Part shown: piece by piece, positions 1-7,813 of the stretch
Position numbering within the stretch: position 1 is the stretch's first letter
Layout of the letters: each line of letters begins with the position of its first letter
Origin: CBDUUP01 sp965370435
GTDB taxonomy: Bacteria; Chloroflexota; Anaerolineae; Anaerolineales; UBA11579
Length of the DNA: 24,376 bases
Direction: 5' to 3'
Assembly (NCBI GenBank): GCA_965370435.1
Contig: CBDUUP010000020.1
Coordinates: 1 to 24,376, forward strand
Translations under genes and position numbers: made by a program
The notes under the pieces: model-generated
Database searches by the model: none
What the model saw: the letters and a program-made list of their open reading frames with translations, nothing else
Told to the model about the DNA's origin: nothing

Positions 1-832
1 CCTGCGGCAGGCCCGGCCCGAAGAAAATAGCCTTTTCCTCTTCCTGGATCAAATACAGGCTGGAGAGCCGTTTGCTTATCGCATCGCCCAGCAGTTCTCT
101 CCAATGTTCAAGCATGTATTCAAGCTGGCCGGACAGCGAATGGGGCGCGGCCTCCGCCGGGCTGCGTAGCAAGTTCACCAGAGTCTGATCTGCTGGGCCG
201 AAGGACGGCTGAGTCTCGAAAAAGTCGCCCAGGCTGCCGGTCAGGGCGTTGTAAATGGTCTCTTCTGTCAGGCGGGCGTCGTCGAAGAGTTCGCTGTAGG
301 GGGAAAAGGCGGGATTGGCGTTAGAAAGCCAGAGCATCAGCAATTCTTCCAAAATGATCTGGCGGTTGGAGAGGCGGTTGGTCTGCCCCTTGAAATATTC
401 GTCAAGAGACCGTTCCCCGCGGTAAACCTGGAGAGGCGGAAATTCATCCGCGAATTGGAGCAGGGCGGCGTCCACGTCACTCTGGCCGGAACGATCATAC
501 AACCACGCCAGCGCCTGGGCGGACACCTCTCCGCTCACCTGCTGGCGGTAAAGCCCCATCACCAGGTGCAATATTTCGTCTATCAACCCCATAGCGTTGA
601 TCTGCCCGGCCTTGACGGCCTGCTCCGGGAAGGCGAGGGTGTCTCGCTGGGCGTTCATCTTCTGGGCAAAGAGACGGGCCGCGTGGAAGTTGGCGAACAG
701 AACGTTGCCGTTCAAGGTGAACAAAGTCTGGTCGAATTGGTAACGATCCCGCGCCTGCCGAGAGACGTGGAATTCAAACCCGCCGGGGAGAGCTAAGTCG
801 GTCAGTTTGAAATACCGGTATTGAAGAGACAT
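1..832 (-). CDS. N-terminal part of a large protein, possibly an alpha-amylase-family glycosidase (runs off left edge)
   Basis: An open frame of 277 codons starts at ATG 832 on the minus strand (MSLQYRYFKLTDLALPGG) and stays open to base 2, so the C-terminus lies outside the window. The visible part is soluble, with no signal peptide or membrane segment, and is rich in leucine, glutamate and aromatic residues. It contains stretches such as GQINAMGLIDEILHLV and SLSGQLEYMLEHWRELLG. I have a weak memory of this N-terminal domain preceding an alpha-amylase catalytic domain in Chloroflexota proteins, but no catalytic motif is visible here, so the function is tentative. No Shine-Dalgarno sequence is seen before the ATG. 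A long hairpin (840-918) lies immediately upstream and separates it from the co-oriented MFS gene. That the frame is coding is well supported by its length and protein-like composition; the product name is not. Confidence 0.72.
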   Translation of the reverse strand, partial: MSLQYRYFKLTDLALPGGFEFHVSRQARDRYQFDQTLFTLNGNVLFANFHAARLFAQKMNAQRDTLAFPEQAVKAGQINAMGLIDEILHLVMGLYRQQVSGEVSAQALAWLYDRSGQSDVDAALLQFADEFPPLQVYRGERSLDEYFKGQTNRLSNRQIILEELLMLWLSNANPAFSPYSELFDDARLTEETIYNALTGSLGDFFETQPSFGPADQTLVNLLRSPAEAAPHSLSGQLEYMLEHWRELLGDAISKRLSSLYLIQEEEKAIFFGPGLPQ

Positions 833-839
833 AGGGAAC

Positions 840-918
840 GTATTTGAAAGTGGAGTCGAGGCTACAGCCGGAGGCAACAAGCGTCCGTGACCCGGCTAAA
901 GCCTCGACTCCGAAATAC
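840..918. repeat. Nested inverted repeat / long hairpin
   Basis: Three nested complementary arm pairs are visible: GTATTT (840-845) with AAATAC (913-918), GGAGTCGAGGCT (852-863) with AGCCTCGACTCC (900-911), and AGCCGG (866-871) with CCGGCT (892-897). It fills most of the gap between the MFS gene and the next co-oriented gene. No T-run follows on the minus strand, so it is not a textbook terminator. It resembles REP-like dispersed intergenic palindromes, but no second copy occurs in this window. Confidence 0.7.
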
Positions 919-953
919 TTTTATTTGAAGATAACGTTGCGGTTCGGTGCGAA

Positions 954-2255
954 TTACGCCGGAGGGGTGGCTTGCAGTTTCTGCTCCAGTTCGGCGCGCT
1001 CTCGCATCTGGCGGCGGAGGGTTTCAATGTCTCGGGGAACCAGGTAGGCGGTGACGGCCAGCAAGACTGCGCCCACGATCCAAGCTGAGATACTAATCAC
1101 CAGGATGGCAGTGTGGAGGGAATAGCGCACCGCGATAGCTCCGGCCATCCAGGGGGCCAAAGCTGCGCCGCCATTTTCGATAAAATACTGCACCGAGAGA
1201 GCGGTGCTGCGCACCTCTGGCAAGGTGATGTCGTAAACCGTGGCGATCACGTTGGGGGAGGCAATGGGAATGAATATTGCGGTTATCATCAGCATTATGA
1301 GGAAAAGGGTTTGGTTCTCCACCGGCACGGCCATGGTTAGTCCCATAAATATCGCGCCGCCAAGAACGCCCCCCAACGCAACCAGGACACGCCCCCTCGG
1401 TGTGCGTTTGAAGAAGGCATCGCCCAGCCAGCCGCCAATGAAATATCCCCCCGCCAAGACCAACACCGCCGGGCCCATGGTCATAATGATAGCATTCTCG
1501 TCATAGTGGCGGCCCGTATCCAGGTAGCGGAAAAAGAAAATCGAGATCACATTCCAGGGGAAAACGCCCACAAATCCCTGGGCGAAGAGCAGCAGCAAAC
1601 TGCGCTTGCGGAATAAGCCCTTGGCGATCTGAGGGTCAAACTCATAGGTAGTGGTCAACTCTCCCAGGTCGGCAAGTTCCGGTTCACTCTTGCCTCGGGG
1701 GGCGTCCTTGACACCGAAATAGATGAAAACCGCCAACACCAGCCCCAACGAACCGGTGATGTAGAAGATCATCCGCCAGTCCGCGCCGAAAAGAAGCGCC
1801 ACAACCATCCCGGCCAAATAGCCCAGCGGCATGGTGAGCTGCAATAAGCCGTAGACCTTACCCCGCATATTGGGGCCGAAATAATCGGCGATGAGACTGT
1901 ATAAACCTGGATAACTGGAGTCGTCAATGCCGGTGGAGGCCCGGGTGACGACAAAGGATGGGAAGGTGGGGGCGATGGCGCTGAACCAGGTGGTGGCTCC
2001 CCAGATCAAGGAGGCCAAAGCCAACAATTTGGCCCGTGCGTAGCGGTCGTAAAGGTAGCCCCAGAGGGGATAAAATACGGCTCCAACCAACAAGGCGCCG
2101 CTGGCAACCATGCCGAATTGTTCCTCCTGGATCCCAAAGGTCTCCATGATGGGCGTCGCCAGGGGGCCGATGAGCAATTTGTCCGCCTGGTGCAGCAGCA
2201 TGAACAAGAAAAATATGGCGACCACGATCCAGCGGTATCTTGGGGAAGATTTCAT
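954..2255 (-). CDS. Major facilitator superfamily transporter
   Basis: A 433-residue polytopic membrane protein with about twelve hydrophobic segments, the usual MFS length. The loop after TM2 reads GYLYDRYARAKLL, a variant of the MFS signature that follows TM2. A central hydrophilic loop (around residues 190-215, KDAPRGKSEPELADLGE) separates the two six-helix halves. The TM4 region (RASTGIDDSSYPGLYSLIADYF) resembles the Spinster-like branch of MFS. The C-terminus is a charged helix (RRQMRERAELEQKL). The substrate cannot be read from sequence. I chose ATG 2255 over TTG 2258 because AGGTGA lies just upstream. A TACAAT -10-like box lies about 35 bases upstream, but no good -35 accompanies it. 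A terminator hairpin separates it from the upstream M23 gene, so it probably has its own promoter. Confidence 0.9.
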   Translation of the reverse strand: MKSSPRYRWIVVAIFFLFMLLHQADKLLIGPLATPIMETFGIQEEQFGMVASGALLVGAVFYPLWGYLYDRYARAKLLALASLIWGATTWFSAIAPTFPSFVVTRASTGIDDSSYPGLYSLIADYFGPNMRGKVYGLLQLTMPLGYLAGMVVALLFGADWRMIFYITGSLGLVLAVFIYFGVKDAPRGKSEPELADLGELTTTYEFDPQIAKGLFRKRSLLLLFAQGFVGVFPWNVISIFFFRYLDTGRHYDENAIIMTMGPAVLVLAGGYFIGGWLGDAFFKRTPRGRVLVALGGVLGGAIFMGLTMAVPVENQTLFLIMLMITAIFIPIASPNVIATVYDITLPEVRSTALSVQYFIENGGAALAPWMAGAIAVRYSLHTAILVISISAWIVGAVLLAVTAYLVPRDIETLRRQMRERAELEQKLQATPPA

Positions 2256-2323
2256 CAACTCACCTGATCTAATGAATTTATTTTCCTATTGTACTCAATA
2301 TTTTGAAACCGCGCCTAAAAAAA

Positions 2324-2393
2324 TTTTACCACCAAAGCACGAAGTCACTAAGAAAAACTAACAACTTAGTGTCTTTGTGACTTGGTGGTAAAA
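2324..2393 (-). terminator. Long hairpin, likely intrinsic terminator of the M23 gene (also a repeat-family copy)
   Basis: Outer arms TTTTACCACCAA (2324-2335) and TTGGTGGTAAAA (2382-2393) are perfectly complementary. The stem continues inward with a few mismatches to CACTAAG/CTTAGTG around a 12-base loop. Read on the minus strand, the hairpin starts 22 bases after the stop at 2415 and is followed by a run of T (complement of the A-run 2317-2323). That fits rho-independent termination. The ACCACC arm and GCAC/GTCAC units resemble the element at 6145-6206. Confidence 0.6.
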
Positions 2394-2414
2394 AATATTA
2401 ACATTCAATAGCCG

Positions 2415-3464
2415 CTACGGAAACGGCAGGTAGCTCCAGGGGTTGACCTTCACGCCATTGAGAGACAGCTCGAAGTGCAGGTGGGCGCCGGAGGAATTGC
2501 CGCTGTTGCCCAGCCCGCCGATCTTGTTTCCCTGCCAGACGCTCTGGCCGCAGTACACGCCAATCGAAAGCAGGTGAGCGTAGGCGGAGGTGAAACCGGT
2601 GCCGTGGTCAATGACGATCAGGTTTCCATAGCCGTAATTGCTCCACCCGGCATACACGACCACGCCATTGTCCACCGCCCAGATCGCGTTCCCCTCCGCG
2701 CCGCCGATGTCAATGGCCGTATGGATGCCGGAGTAATCATAGCCGGAGAGATAAGTTCCCGGCGTGGGCCAAATGAAGGTCCAGGTGCCGACCGCGCCTT
2801 CGTAAATCGCGCCGCAATGGCCGGGGCCATAGTAGGCGGCGGAGGCCGGGTTCAAGCGGGAGATGGTCGGCGGCCCCCAGTCCACCAGTTCGCGTTTGCC
2901 GCCGGGAACCACCAACATGGTCCCGTCTTCCAGGGCGGGGTTGTCGAGGTCAATGCTGTAGGGGTCCAGGTGGTTGGCGGGCCAGTCTATGATGACGTCA
3001 ACCGCCACGAGGTATTGGCTTGCGATGCTATTCAAGCTCTCTCCGATTTCCCATTTGTGATACACCCCATCCACCGGCAAAATATTCAACACCTGCCCGT
3101 CCTTCAGGAAGTTGGGGTTGTCTTGAAGAACCTCATAATTGCTCCACAAGATCGTCTCCGGCTCCAGGCCGTAGATTTCGGCGATCACGAAGATGCTGTC
3201 GCCCACCCCAACCGTATAGGTGGTCACCTCGCCTTCCGGGCGGTCGGGGATGATGGTCAAGGAAGAACCCTGGCGGGTGATTCCGCTGTTGAAGTTTTCT
3301 CCCGGTTGGGCGAAGGTCGGCATGGCCGCGTTGGTGGTGGGCGGCGGGGCGAGGGTTGCCTCTTTGTTATCAGACTCGTCAGAGGCGCTGCATGCGCCCA
3401 ACAATAACAGCAGGAGCACAGCCAGCCAGAAGATTTTCAGGGTGCTGTATTTTTCAGATTTCAT
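2415..3464 (-). CDS. LysM-M23 peptidase lipoprotein (paralogue 3)
   Basis: Predicted secreted, lipid-anchored peptidoglycan hydrolase of the M23 (LytM/lysostaphin-like) metallo-endopeptidase family. From ATG 3464 it has 349 residues: a signal peptide ending in lipobox LLGAC with the lipidated Cys at residue 25, a Pro/Thr-rich linker, LysM-like repeats at about 83-130 and 135-187, and an M23 domain at about 245-345. The zinc ligands are intact: H248 and D252 (HTAID), the HLH pair at 328-330, and H297 (AYAHL). Two cysteines (GHCG, residue 217; YCGQ, residue 305) are shared by all three paralogues and could form a disulfide. A GTG at 3476 could add four residues, but ATG followed by MKSEKYS makes a better signal peptide. 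The terminator at 2324-2393 follows. It is very close to the neighbour at 3658-4701. Confidence 0.93.
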   Translation of the reverse strand: MKSEKYSTLKIFWLAVLLLLLLGACSASDESDNKEATLAPPPTTNAAMPTFAQPGENFNSGITRQGSSLTIIPDRPEGEVTTYTVGVGDSIFVIAEIYGLEPETILWSNYEVLQDNPNFLKDGQVLNILPVDGVYHKWEIGESLNSIASQYLVAVDVIIDWPANHLDPYSIDLDNPALEDGTMLVVPGGKRELVDWGPPTISRLNPASAAYYGPGHCGAIYEGAVGTWTFIWPTPGTYLSGYDYSGIHTAIDIGGAEGNAIWAVDNGVVVYAGWSNYGYGNLIVIDHGTGFTSAYAHLLSIGVYCGQSVWQGNKIGGLGNSGNSSGAHLHFELSLNGVKVNPWSYLPFP

Positions 3465-3535
3465 TATCACTATCACTTTTCCGTGTCAATATGTCTTTCA
3501 AATAAACTACCAGCGGCGAGTTATACTGTACATAA

Positions 3536-3551
3536 GCAAATGCGCATTTGC
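3536..3551. promoter_or_regulatory. 16-bp perfect palindrome, candidate operator
   Basis: GCAAATGCGCATTTGC is identical to its own reverse complement. It lies 72 bases upstream of the ATG at 3464 on the minus strand, in the 193-base gap between two M23 lipoprotein genes. The size and symmetry suit a binding site for a dimeric regulator. Without a T-run it is a poor terminator. No regulator gene is adjacent. Confidence 0.4.
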
Positions 3552-3554
3552 AGA

Positions 3555-3607
3555 GTGATTGACGGTAATGGCGCTGATTTTCTCTTAATGTTCATGCCGT
3601 CAATCAC
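3555..3607. repeat. Inverted repeat with 11-bp arms
   Basis: GTGATTGACGG (3555-3565) and CCGTCAATCAC (3597-3607) are perfect reverse complements separated by 31 bases. The repeat lies downstream of the stop at 3658 and upstream of the next lipoprotein gene, directly beside the 16-bp palindrome. It could be a hairpin attenuating read-through between the paralogues, but no T-run follows. Confidence 0.55.
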
Positions 3608-3657
3608 CTATCATCATCGAAAATCAATGAGTTGTCAACCCGCCAATGTGGTCACTA

Positions 3658-4701
3658 TCAGGGGCCAACATAATTCAAAGGGTCCACTTTGATTCCATTT
3701 TGGGTCAACTCGAAATGCAGGTGCACGCCGGTTGAATTCCCGGTAGTTCCCATGCCGCCGATCGAGTTCCCTTGCCACACACTCTGTCCACAATATACAC
3801 TAAAAGAAGAAAGGTGGGCATAGGCGGAGGTCCAACCGGTTCCGTGGTCGATCACCACCAGATTGCCATAACCGTAATTGCTCCACCCGGCATACACCAC
3901 AACGCCGGAATCGGTGGCATAGATGGCGCTGCCTGAAGTTCCCCCAATATCAACCGCCGGATGGATGCCATAGAAAAAATATTGGGTCATGTAGGAGCTG
4001 GTCGAAGGCCAAATAAAGGTATCGGTTCCCACCGCGCCTTCATAGATCTCGCCGCAATGGCCGGGGCCGTAATAGGCGGCGGAGGCGGGATTCAAGCGGG
4101 AGATGGACGGCGGTCCCCAGTCCACGAATTCACGTTTCCCGCCGGGAACCACCAACATGGTCCCGTCCTCCAGGGCGGGGTTGTCAAGGTCCAGGCTGTA
4201 GGGGTCCAGGTGATTGGCAGGCCAATCTATGATAACCTCAACCTCCACAAGATATTGGCTTGCGACGCTGATCAAGCTCTCTCCGGTCTTCCATTGATGA
4301 TACACCCCATCCACCGGCAAGATAAACAACACCTGCCCGTCTATCAAAAAATTAGGGTTGACTTGAAGAACCTCATAATTGCTCCACAAGATCGTCTCCG
4401 GCTTCAGGCCGTAAATCTCAGCGATCACGAAGATGCTGTCACCCGGCCCAACGATGTGGGTAGTCACCTCGCCTTCCGGGCGATCGGGGATGATGGTCAA
4501 TGAAGAACCCTGGCGGGTGATTCCGCTGTTGAAGCTTTCTCCTGGTTCGGCGAAAGTCGGCAGGGCCGCGTTGGTGGTGGGCGGTGGGGCGGCGGTCGCA
4601 TCATCGCCGCCGGTGTCGCCGGTAGAACTGCATCCCAACAAGAATAACAGGACCACAGCCAGCCATAATAATTTCAGGGGGAGGTGTTGGTTAGATTTCA
4701 T
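3658..4701 (-). CDS. LysM-M23 peptidase lipoprotein (paralogue 2)
   Basis: A 347-residue predicted lipoprotein and peptidoglycan endopeptidase with the same layout as the gene at 2415-3464. The signal peptide has lipobox FLLGC (Cys24), then a linker, two LysM-like repeats and an M23 domain with HPAVD and HLH zinc-ligand motifs. ATG 4701 is chosen because AGAGGT precedes it by about six bases and the signal peptide then starts MKSNQHLPLK. The longer frame upstream adds a non-signal-like extension. Long stretches of protein and DNA are nearly identical to the neighbour (for example the NPALEDGTMLVVPGGKRE region), which indicates tandem duplication. Differences cluster in the loop before the HxxxD motif (SSYMTQYFFYG against GTYLSGYDYSG). 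It is transcribed in the same direction as the upstream membrane-anchored paralogue, with a gap of about 90 bases, so co-transcription is plausible. Confidence 0.93.
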   Translation of the reverse strand: MKSNQHLPLKLLWLAVVLLFLLGCSSTGDTGGDDATAAPPPTTNAALPTFAEPGESFNSGITRQGSSLTIIPDRPEGEVTTHIVGPGDSIFVIAEIYGLKPETILWSNYEVLQVNPNFLIDGQVLFILPVDGVYHQWKTGESLISVASQYLVEVEVIIDWPANHLDPYSLDLDNPALEDGTMLVVPGGKREFVDWGPPSISRLNPASAAYYGPGHCGEIYEGAVGTDTFIWPSTSSYMTQYFFYGIHPAVDIGGTSGSAIYATDSGVVVYAGWSNYGYGNLVVIDHGTGWTSAYAHLSSFSVYCGQSVWQGNSIGGMGTTGNSTGVHLHFELTQNGIKVDPLNYVGP

Positions 4702-4794
4702 TACATTACCTCTGGCGCTCAGGCCAACCCAATCCGCCGCCGGATGCCTTACGCGGAAAGATAGCATCAGGGCTGGGGAGGGTTGAAGCCTGAT

Positions 4795-6057
4795 TTAGGG
4801 AAGAAAATCCAGGGGGTTGACTGCGCCGTAGTCGTCGTGCAGCATTTCAAAATGGAGGTGCGAGCCGGTGGAGTTCCCGGAGACGCCCATCGCGCCGAAG
4901 ACCGCGCCCTGATCCACACTTTGGCCGCAAACCACGTAGATGGCGCTCAGGTGGGCGTACAGCGTCTGCCACCCTGTGCCGTGGTCTATCACAACGACGT
5001 TGCCGTAGCCCCAATCGTTCCATCCAGCATAGACCACAACCCCGGCATCGGAAGCATATATGGCGCTGCCTTCATTGCCGTGAAGGTCAATAGCCGGGTG
5101 AAAGGTCGGGTCGTAAGTATAGCCAGATATCCAATGTTCGTCGGTGGGCCAAATAAAGAAGGAACTGCCCACCGCGCCTTCGTAAATCTCGCCGCAATGG
5201 CCGGGGCCTAATATGGCCGCCACGGCGGGGTTATCCCGGGTGATGCGGGGCGCGCCCCAATTGACCAACTCGCGCTTGCCGCCGGGGACGATCAAGCCGG
5301 TCCCCGCAGGGATGCCGGGATTGTCGAGGTCAATCGTTTCCGAGTCCAGGTGGTTTCCCGGCCATTCGACTATGGCCTGGGCCGTGACGCCGTAATATTC
5401 AGCTATCCGGCGCAGATTCTCGCCCGCGCTCCAGATATGGTAAACGCCGTCCACCGGCAAGATCACCAATTCCATCCCTGGAAACAACCGGTGCACGTCG
5501 TCGCCCAGCGTATTGAAGTTGCCCCAGAAGATCGTCTCCGGGCGCAGGCCAAACCGCTCGGCGATGCCGAAGATAGAGTCGCCCTGCTGGACCAGGTAAT
5601 TGATCACCTCCACCCGGGAGCGGGTGGGGATACTGGTAAAGTTCAACGCCAGACGAGGGATGCCGGTCGTCAACCGTGAGGCTGGGTCTCGGAAAACCGG
5701 CAGGGTCAACGTGCCCGGCATTGGATCGTTTTGGGCCGCGGCCTCCGGATCTGGATTGCTCTCCGACGAAACCTCGGCGGGGTGAGTACCGTTCTCCACG
5801 CCGTCCGCCTGGGCGCGCAAATAGAACGTGCGCATGGCCCAGACCACCACCAATACCAGGGCAATCGAAAGCAGATGCGTGCCTACTCGCAGGGTTTGTT
5901 CGGCCAGCCCTATGCGGGATAATTGATCCCACCAGGCTGCTAACCTGTTCTCCCCCTGATGGTCTTCTATGGAGACAACGTTGACTCGCTTATCGTTTGT
6001 CTGGATAGGATCTCCCTTATCGATCAAAGGATCGCCAAGAGATGGTTCTTCCATCAT
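4795..6057 (-). CDS. Membrane-anchored LysM-M23 peptidase (paralogue 1)
   Basis: A 420-residue protein with a cytoplasmic N-terminus of about 60 residues, one membrane segment (about residues 60-78, LLSIALVLVVVWAM), a linker rich in Glu/Pro/Asn, two LysM-like repeats (starting YLVQQGDSIFGIAERFG and YHIWSAGENLRRIAEYYG), and a C-terminal M23 domain. The zinc motifs HPAID and HLH are intact, and the paired cysteines (GHCG, VVCGQS) match the other two paralogues. It is more diverged than they are from each other and has a signal-anchor instead of a lipobox. The start is taken at ATG 6057, because AGGAG lies nine bases upstream; the ATG at 6063 is only three bases from it. A strong promoter candidate sits at 6078-6106. 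The likely role is cell-wall hydrolysis or remodelling at the membrane. Confidence 0.92.
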   Translation of the reverse strand: MMEEPSLGDPLIDKGDPIQTNDKRVNVVSIEDHQGENRLAAWWDQLSRIGLAEQTLRVGTHLLSIALVLVVVWAMRTFYLRAQADGVENGTHPAEVSSESNPDPEAAAQNDPMPGTLTLPVFRDPASRLTTGIPRLALNFTSIPTRSRVEVINYLVQQGDSIFGIAERFGLRPETIFWGNFNTLGDDVHRLFPGMELVILPVDGVYHIWSAGENLRRIAEYYGVTAQAIVEWPGNHLDSETIDLDNPGIPAGTGLIVPGGKRELVNWGAPRITRDNPAVAAILGPGHCGEIYEGAVGSSFFIWPTDEHWISGYTYDPTFHPAIDLHGNEGSAIYASDAGVVVYAGWNDWGYGNVVVIDHGTGWQTLYAHLSAIYVVCGQSVDQGAVFGAMGVSGNSTGSHLHFEMLHDDYGAVNPLDFLP

Positions 6058-6077
6058 AAGCATTAGCTCCTACGCGC

Positions 6078-6106
6078 ATCATAACACCTGCCAGGGTATG
6101 CGTCAA
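6078..6106 (-). promoter_or_regulatory. Sigma-70-type promoter for the M23 gene series
   Basis: On the minus strand, TTGACG (6106-6101), a 17-base spacer and TATGAT (6083-6078) form a near-consensus promoter. It predicts a 5' leader of roughly 15 bases that just includes the AGGAG ribosome site of the gene starting at 6057. Confidence 0.62.
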
Positions 6107-6144
6107 GCGGGGCTTTAATGTAGCTCTAATCATTATTAATATTG

Positions 6145-6206
6145 ACCACCCAGACACGGAGACACAATTTTTTTTGTGTTTCTTTGTGATTATGTGCCTG
6201 GGTGGT
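6145..6206. repeat. Imperfect palindromic repeat in divergent intergenic region
   Basis: ACCACCCAG (6145-6153) pairs with CTGGGTGGT (6198-6206). Inside, GACACAA pairs with TTGTGTT around a T-run, with mismatches between. It shares the ACCACC arm and the GACAC/GTGTC-like internal units with the hairpin at 2324-2393. Because it lies between divergent genes, a terminator role is not expected, so it looks like a member of a dispersed repeat family. Confidence 0.6.
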
Positions 6207-6283
6207 GAAATAAATACAGTCACCTTGACCAACAACCTGGTAATATTGGGCCAGTTCAGATACTCTATACAATAGAGGTGATT

Positions 6284-7726
6284 ATGGCCGCCGAAACCCC
6301 AACCCGCATTGAAAGCGACTCTCTGGGGGATTTTGAAGTCCCGCTGGACGCCCTCTACGGCGCACAGACCCAACGAGCCGTGGAGAATTTCCCCATCTCC
6401 GGCCTGCGCCCCTGGAGAGCCTTCATCTGGGCGATGGCGGTCATCAAACGCGCCGCCGCCGAAGTGAACGGCGATCTAGGGCTGCTGGAATCCGAATACG
6501 CGGAGGCTATCGTCCAGGCCGCTCAGGAGGTGATCGAGGGCCGCTGGGACGACCACTTCGTCGTCGATCCCTTCCAGGCCGGAGCCGGCACCAGCCACAA
6601 CATGAACGCCAATGAGGTCATCGCCAACCGGGCCACCCAGATCATGGGCGGTGAATTGGGCCAGTATCATATTCACCCCAACGACCACGTCAACATGGCC
6701 CAATCCACCAACGACACCATCCCCACCGCCATCCGATTGGGCTGTCTCTGGCGGCTGGCGGAATTGTTGGCCGCGGTGGACGGCCTGTCATCCGCGTTGG
6801 AGGAGAAAGCCGAAGAGTTTGACGGGGTGGTTAAATCTGGTCGCACTCACCTCCAGGACGCCGTGCCCGTGCGGCTGGGTCAGGAGTTTGGCGCATATTC
6901 GTTAGCCGTCCAACGGGATGGAGAACGCATCCGCCGCGCCGCTGACGGCCTGCGCCGCATGGGGATCGGCGGCACGGCCACCGGCACTGGACTCAACGCC
7001 CACCCCGAATATCACCCTCGCATGGTGAAAAAACTGGCCGAACTCACCGGGCTAGAACTTCGCAGTTCCGGCAACCTCTTTGAAAGCATGCAATCGATGG
7101 CCGACATGGCCGACTTCTCCGCCGCGTTCCGAACCCTGGCGATCACCCTCACCCGCATCGCCAACGATTTCCGCCTGCTCTCCTCCGGCCCCGCCACCGG
7201 CCTGGACGAGATACGCCTTCCGGCGGTGCAGCCCGGCTCCAGCATCATGCCCGGCAAGGTCAACCCGGTGATGGCTGAGATGCTCAACCAGGCCATGTTC
7301 CACGTCATGGGCTGCGACGCCACAGTGGCCCTGGCCGCTCAGGCCGGACAGTTGGAACTCAACGTGATGATGCCCGTCATCGCCCACAACCTCTTTGAAA
7401 TGATGCAGGTGACCATTGGGTCGGTGAATGCCTTCACCGAGAAGTGCGTCCGCGGGATGCAGGCCAACCCCGCCAAAGCGGAAGGCTGGCTGGCGAAGAA
7501 CGCTATCCTGGTCACCGCTCTCAATCCCCTCATCGGCTACGCAGCCGGAGCCGCCCTGGTCAAGGAAGCCCAGGCCCGTAACCTCACCATCGGGGAAATC
7601 GCCGCTGAAAAAGCCGCCGCCGGAAACCTGACCCACCTCCGCCAAAACCGCCCCATCACCCCCGACGAAATTCAAGACGCCCTCTCCGACCTCCGCAAAC
7701 TAACCGAAGGCGGTATTTATTCATAG
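6284..7726 (+). CDS. aspA: Aspartate ammonia-lyase / class II fumarase family enzyme
   Basis: A 480-residue cytoplasmic lyase of the aspartase/fumarase superfamily, at full family length. The signature GSSIMPGKVNPV is at residues 318-329 and carries the catalytic serine loop. Other conserved blocks are GAGTSHNMNANEVIANRA, HPNDHVNMAQSTNDTIPTA (from about residue 131), SGRTHLQDAVPVRLGQEF and GGTATGTGLNAHPEY. LQDAVP and the NMNANEV form are closer to aspartase (L-aspartate to fumarate plus ammonia), while SGRTH and LNAHPEY are fumarase-like, so the substrate is not settled and aspA is provisional. ATG 6284 is preferred to GTG 6278 because AGAGG at 6274-6278 then falls at a usable distance. A TACAAT box at 6268-6273 is a possible -10 with a weak TTGGGC -35. 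It appears monocistronic. Confidence 0.92.
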   Translation: MAAETPTRIESDSLGDFEVPLDALYGAQTQRAVENFPISGLRPWRAFIWAMAVIKRAAAEVNGDLGLLESEYAEAIVQAAQEVIEGRWDDHFVVDPFQAGAGTSHNMNANEVIANRATQIMGGELGQYHIHPNDHVNMAQSTNDTIPTAIRLGCLWRLAELLAAVDGLSSALEEKAEEFDGVVKSGRTHLQDAVPVRLGQEFGAYSLAVQRDGERIRRAADGLRRMGIGGTATGTGLNAHPEYHPRMVKKLAELTGLELRSSGNLFESMQSMADMADFSAAFRTLAITLTRIANDFRLLSSGPATGLDEIRLPAVQPGSSIMPGKVNPVMAEMLNQAMFHVMGCDATVALAAQAGQLELNVMMPVIAHNLFEMMQVTIGSVNAFTEKCVRGMQANPAKAEGWLAKNAILVTALNPLIGYAAGAALVKEAQARNLTIGEIAAEKAAAGNLTHLRQNRPITPDEIQDALSDLRKLTEGGIYS

Positions 7727-7796
7727 TGGCAAGTTGCAAGTTGCAAGTGGCAAGTGGCAGGCAGCGAATTTCAGATTGCAAATCTCAAGTAGCAAA
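7726..7796. repeat. Degenerate GCAAGT(T/G) repeat array (block B, copy 1)
   Basis: Starting at the aspA stop, seven- to eight-base units (gcaagtt, gcaagtg, gcaagta) recur, first head to tail and then more diffusely. The reverse complement of the same wording fills 13152-13268. No gene or structured RNA is apparent here. Confidence 0.65.
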
Positions 7797-7813
7797 TGGG
7801 ATAAGGAATAAAT

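Noticed and set aside
2475..3407. A 310-codon open frame on the plus strand opposite the M23 lipoprotein gene
   Set aside because: It is antisense to a gene with clear motifs, its protein is low in recognisable domains and rich in Gly/Val/Ala/His, and a similar shadow appears opposite the duplicate gene.
5399..5932. A 177-codon minus-strand frame inside the membrane-anchored M23 gene
   Set aside because: It is an alternative frame of the same strand, Arg/Gly-rich without motifs, while the main frame carries LysM and M23 domains.
6284..7726. Firm assignment of the lyase as fumarase
   Set aside because: LQDAVP and NMNANEV favour aspartase, but SGRTH and LNAHPEY are fumarase-like. The symbol aspA is therefore provisional.
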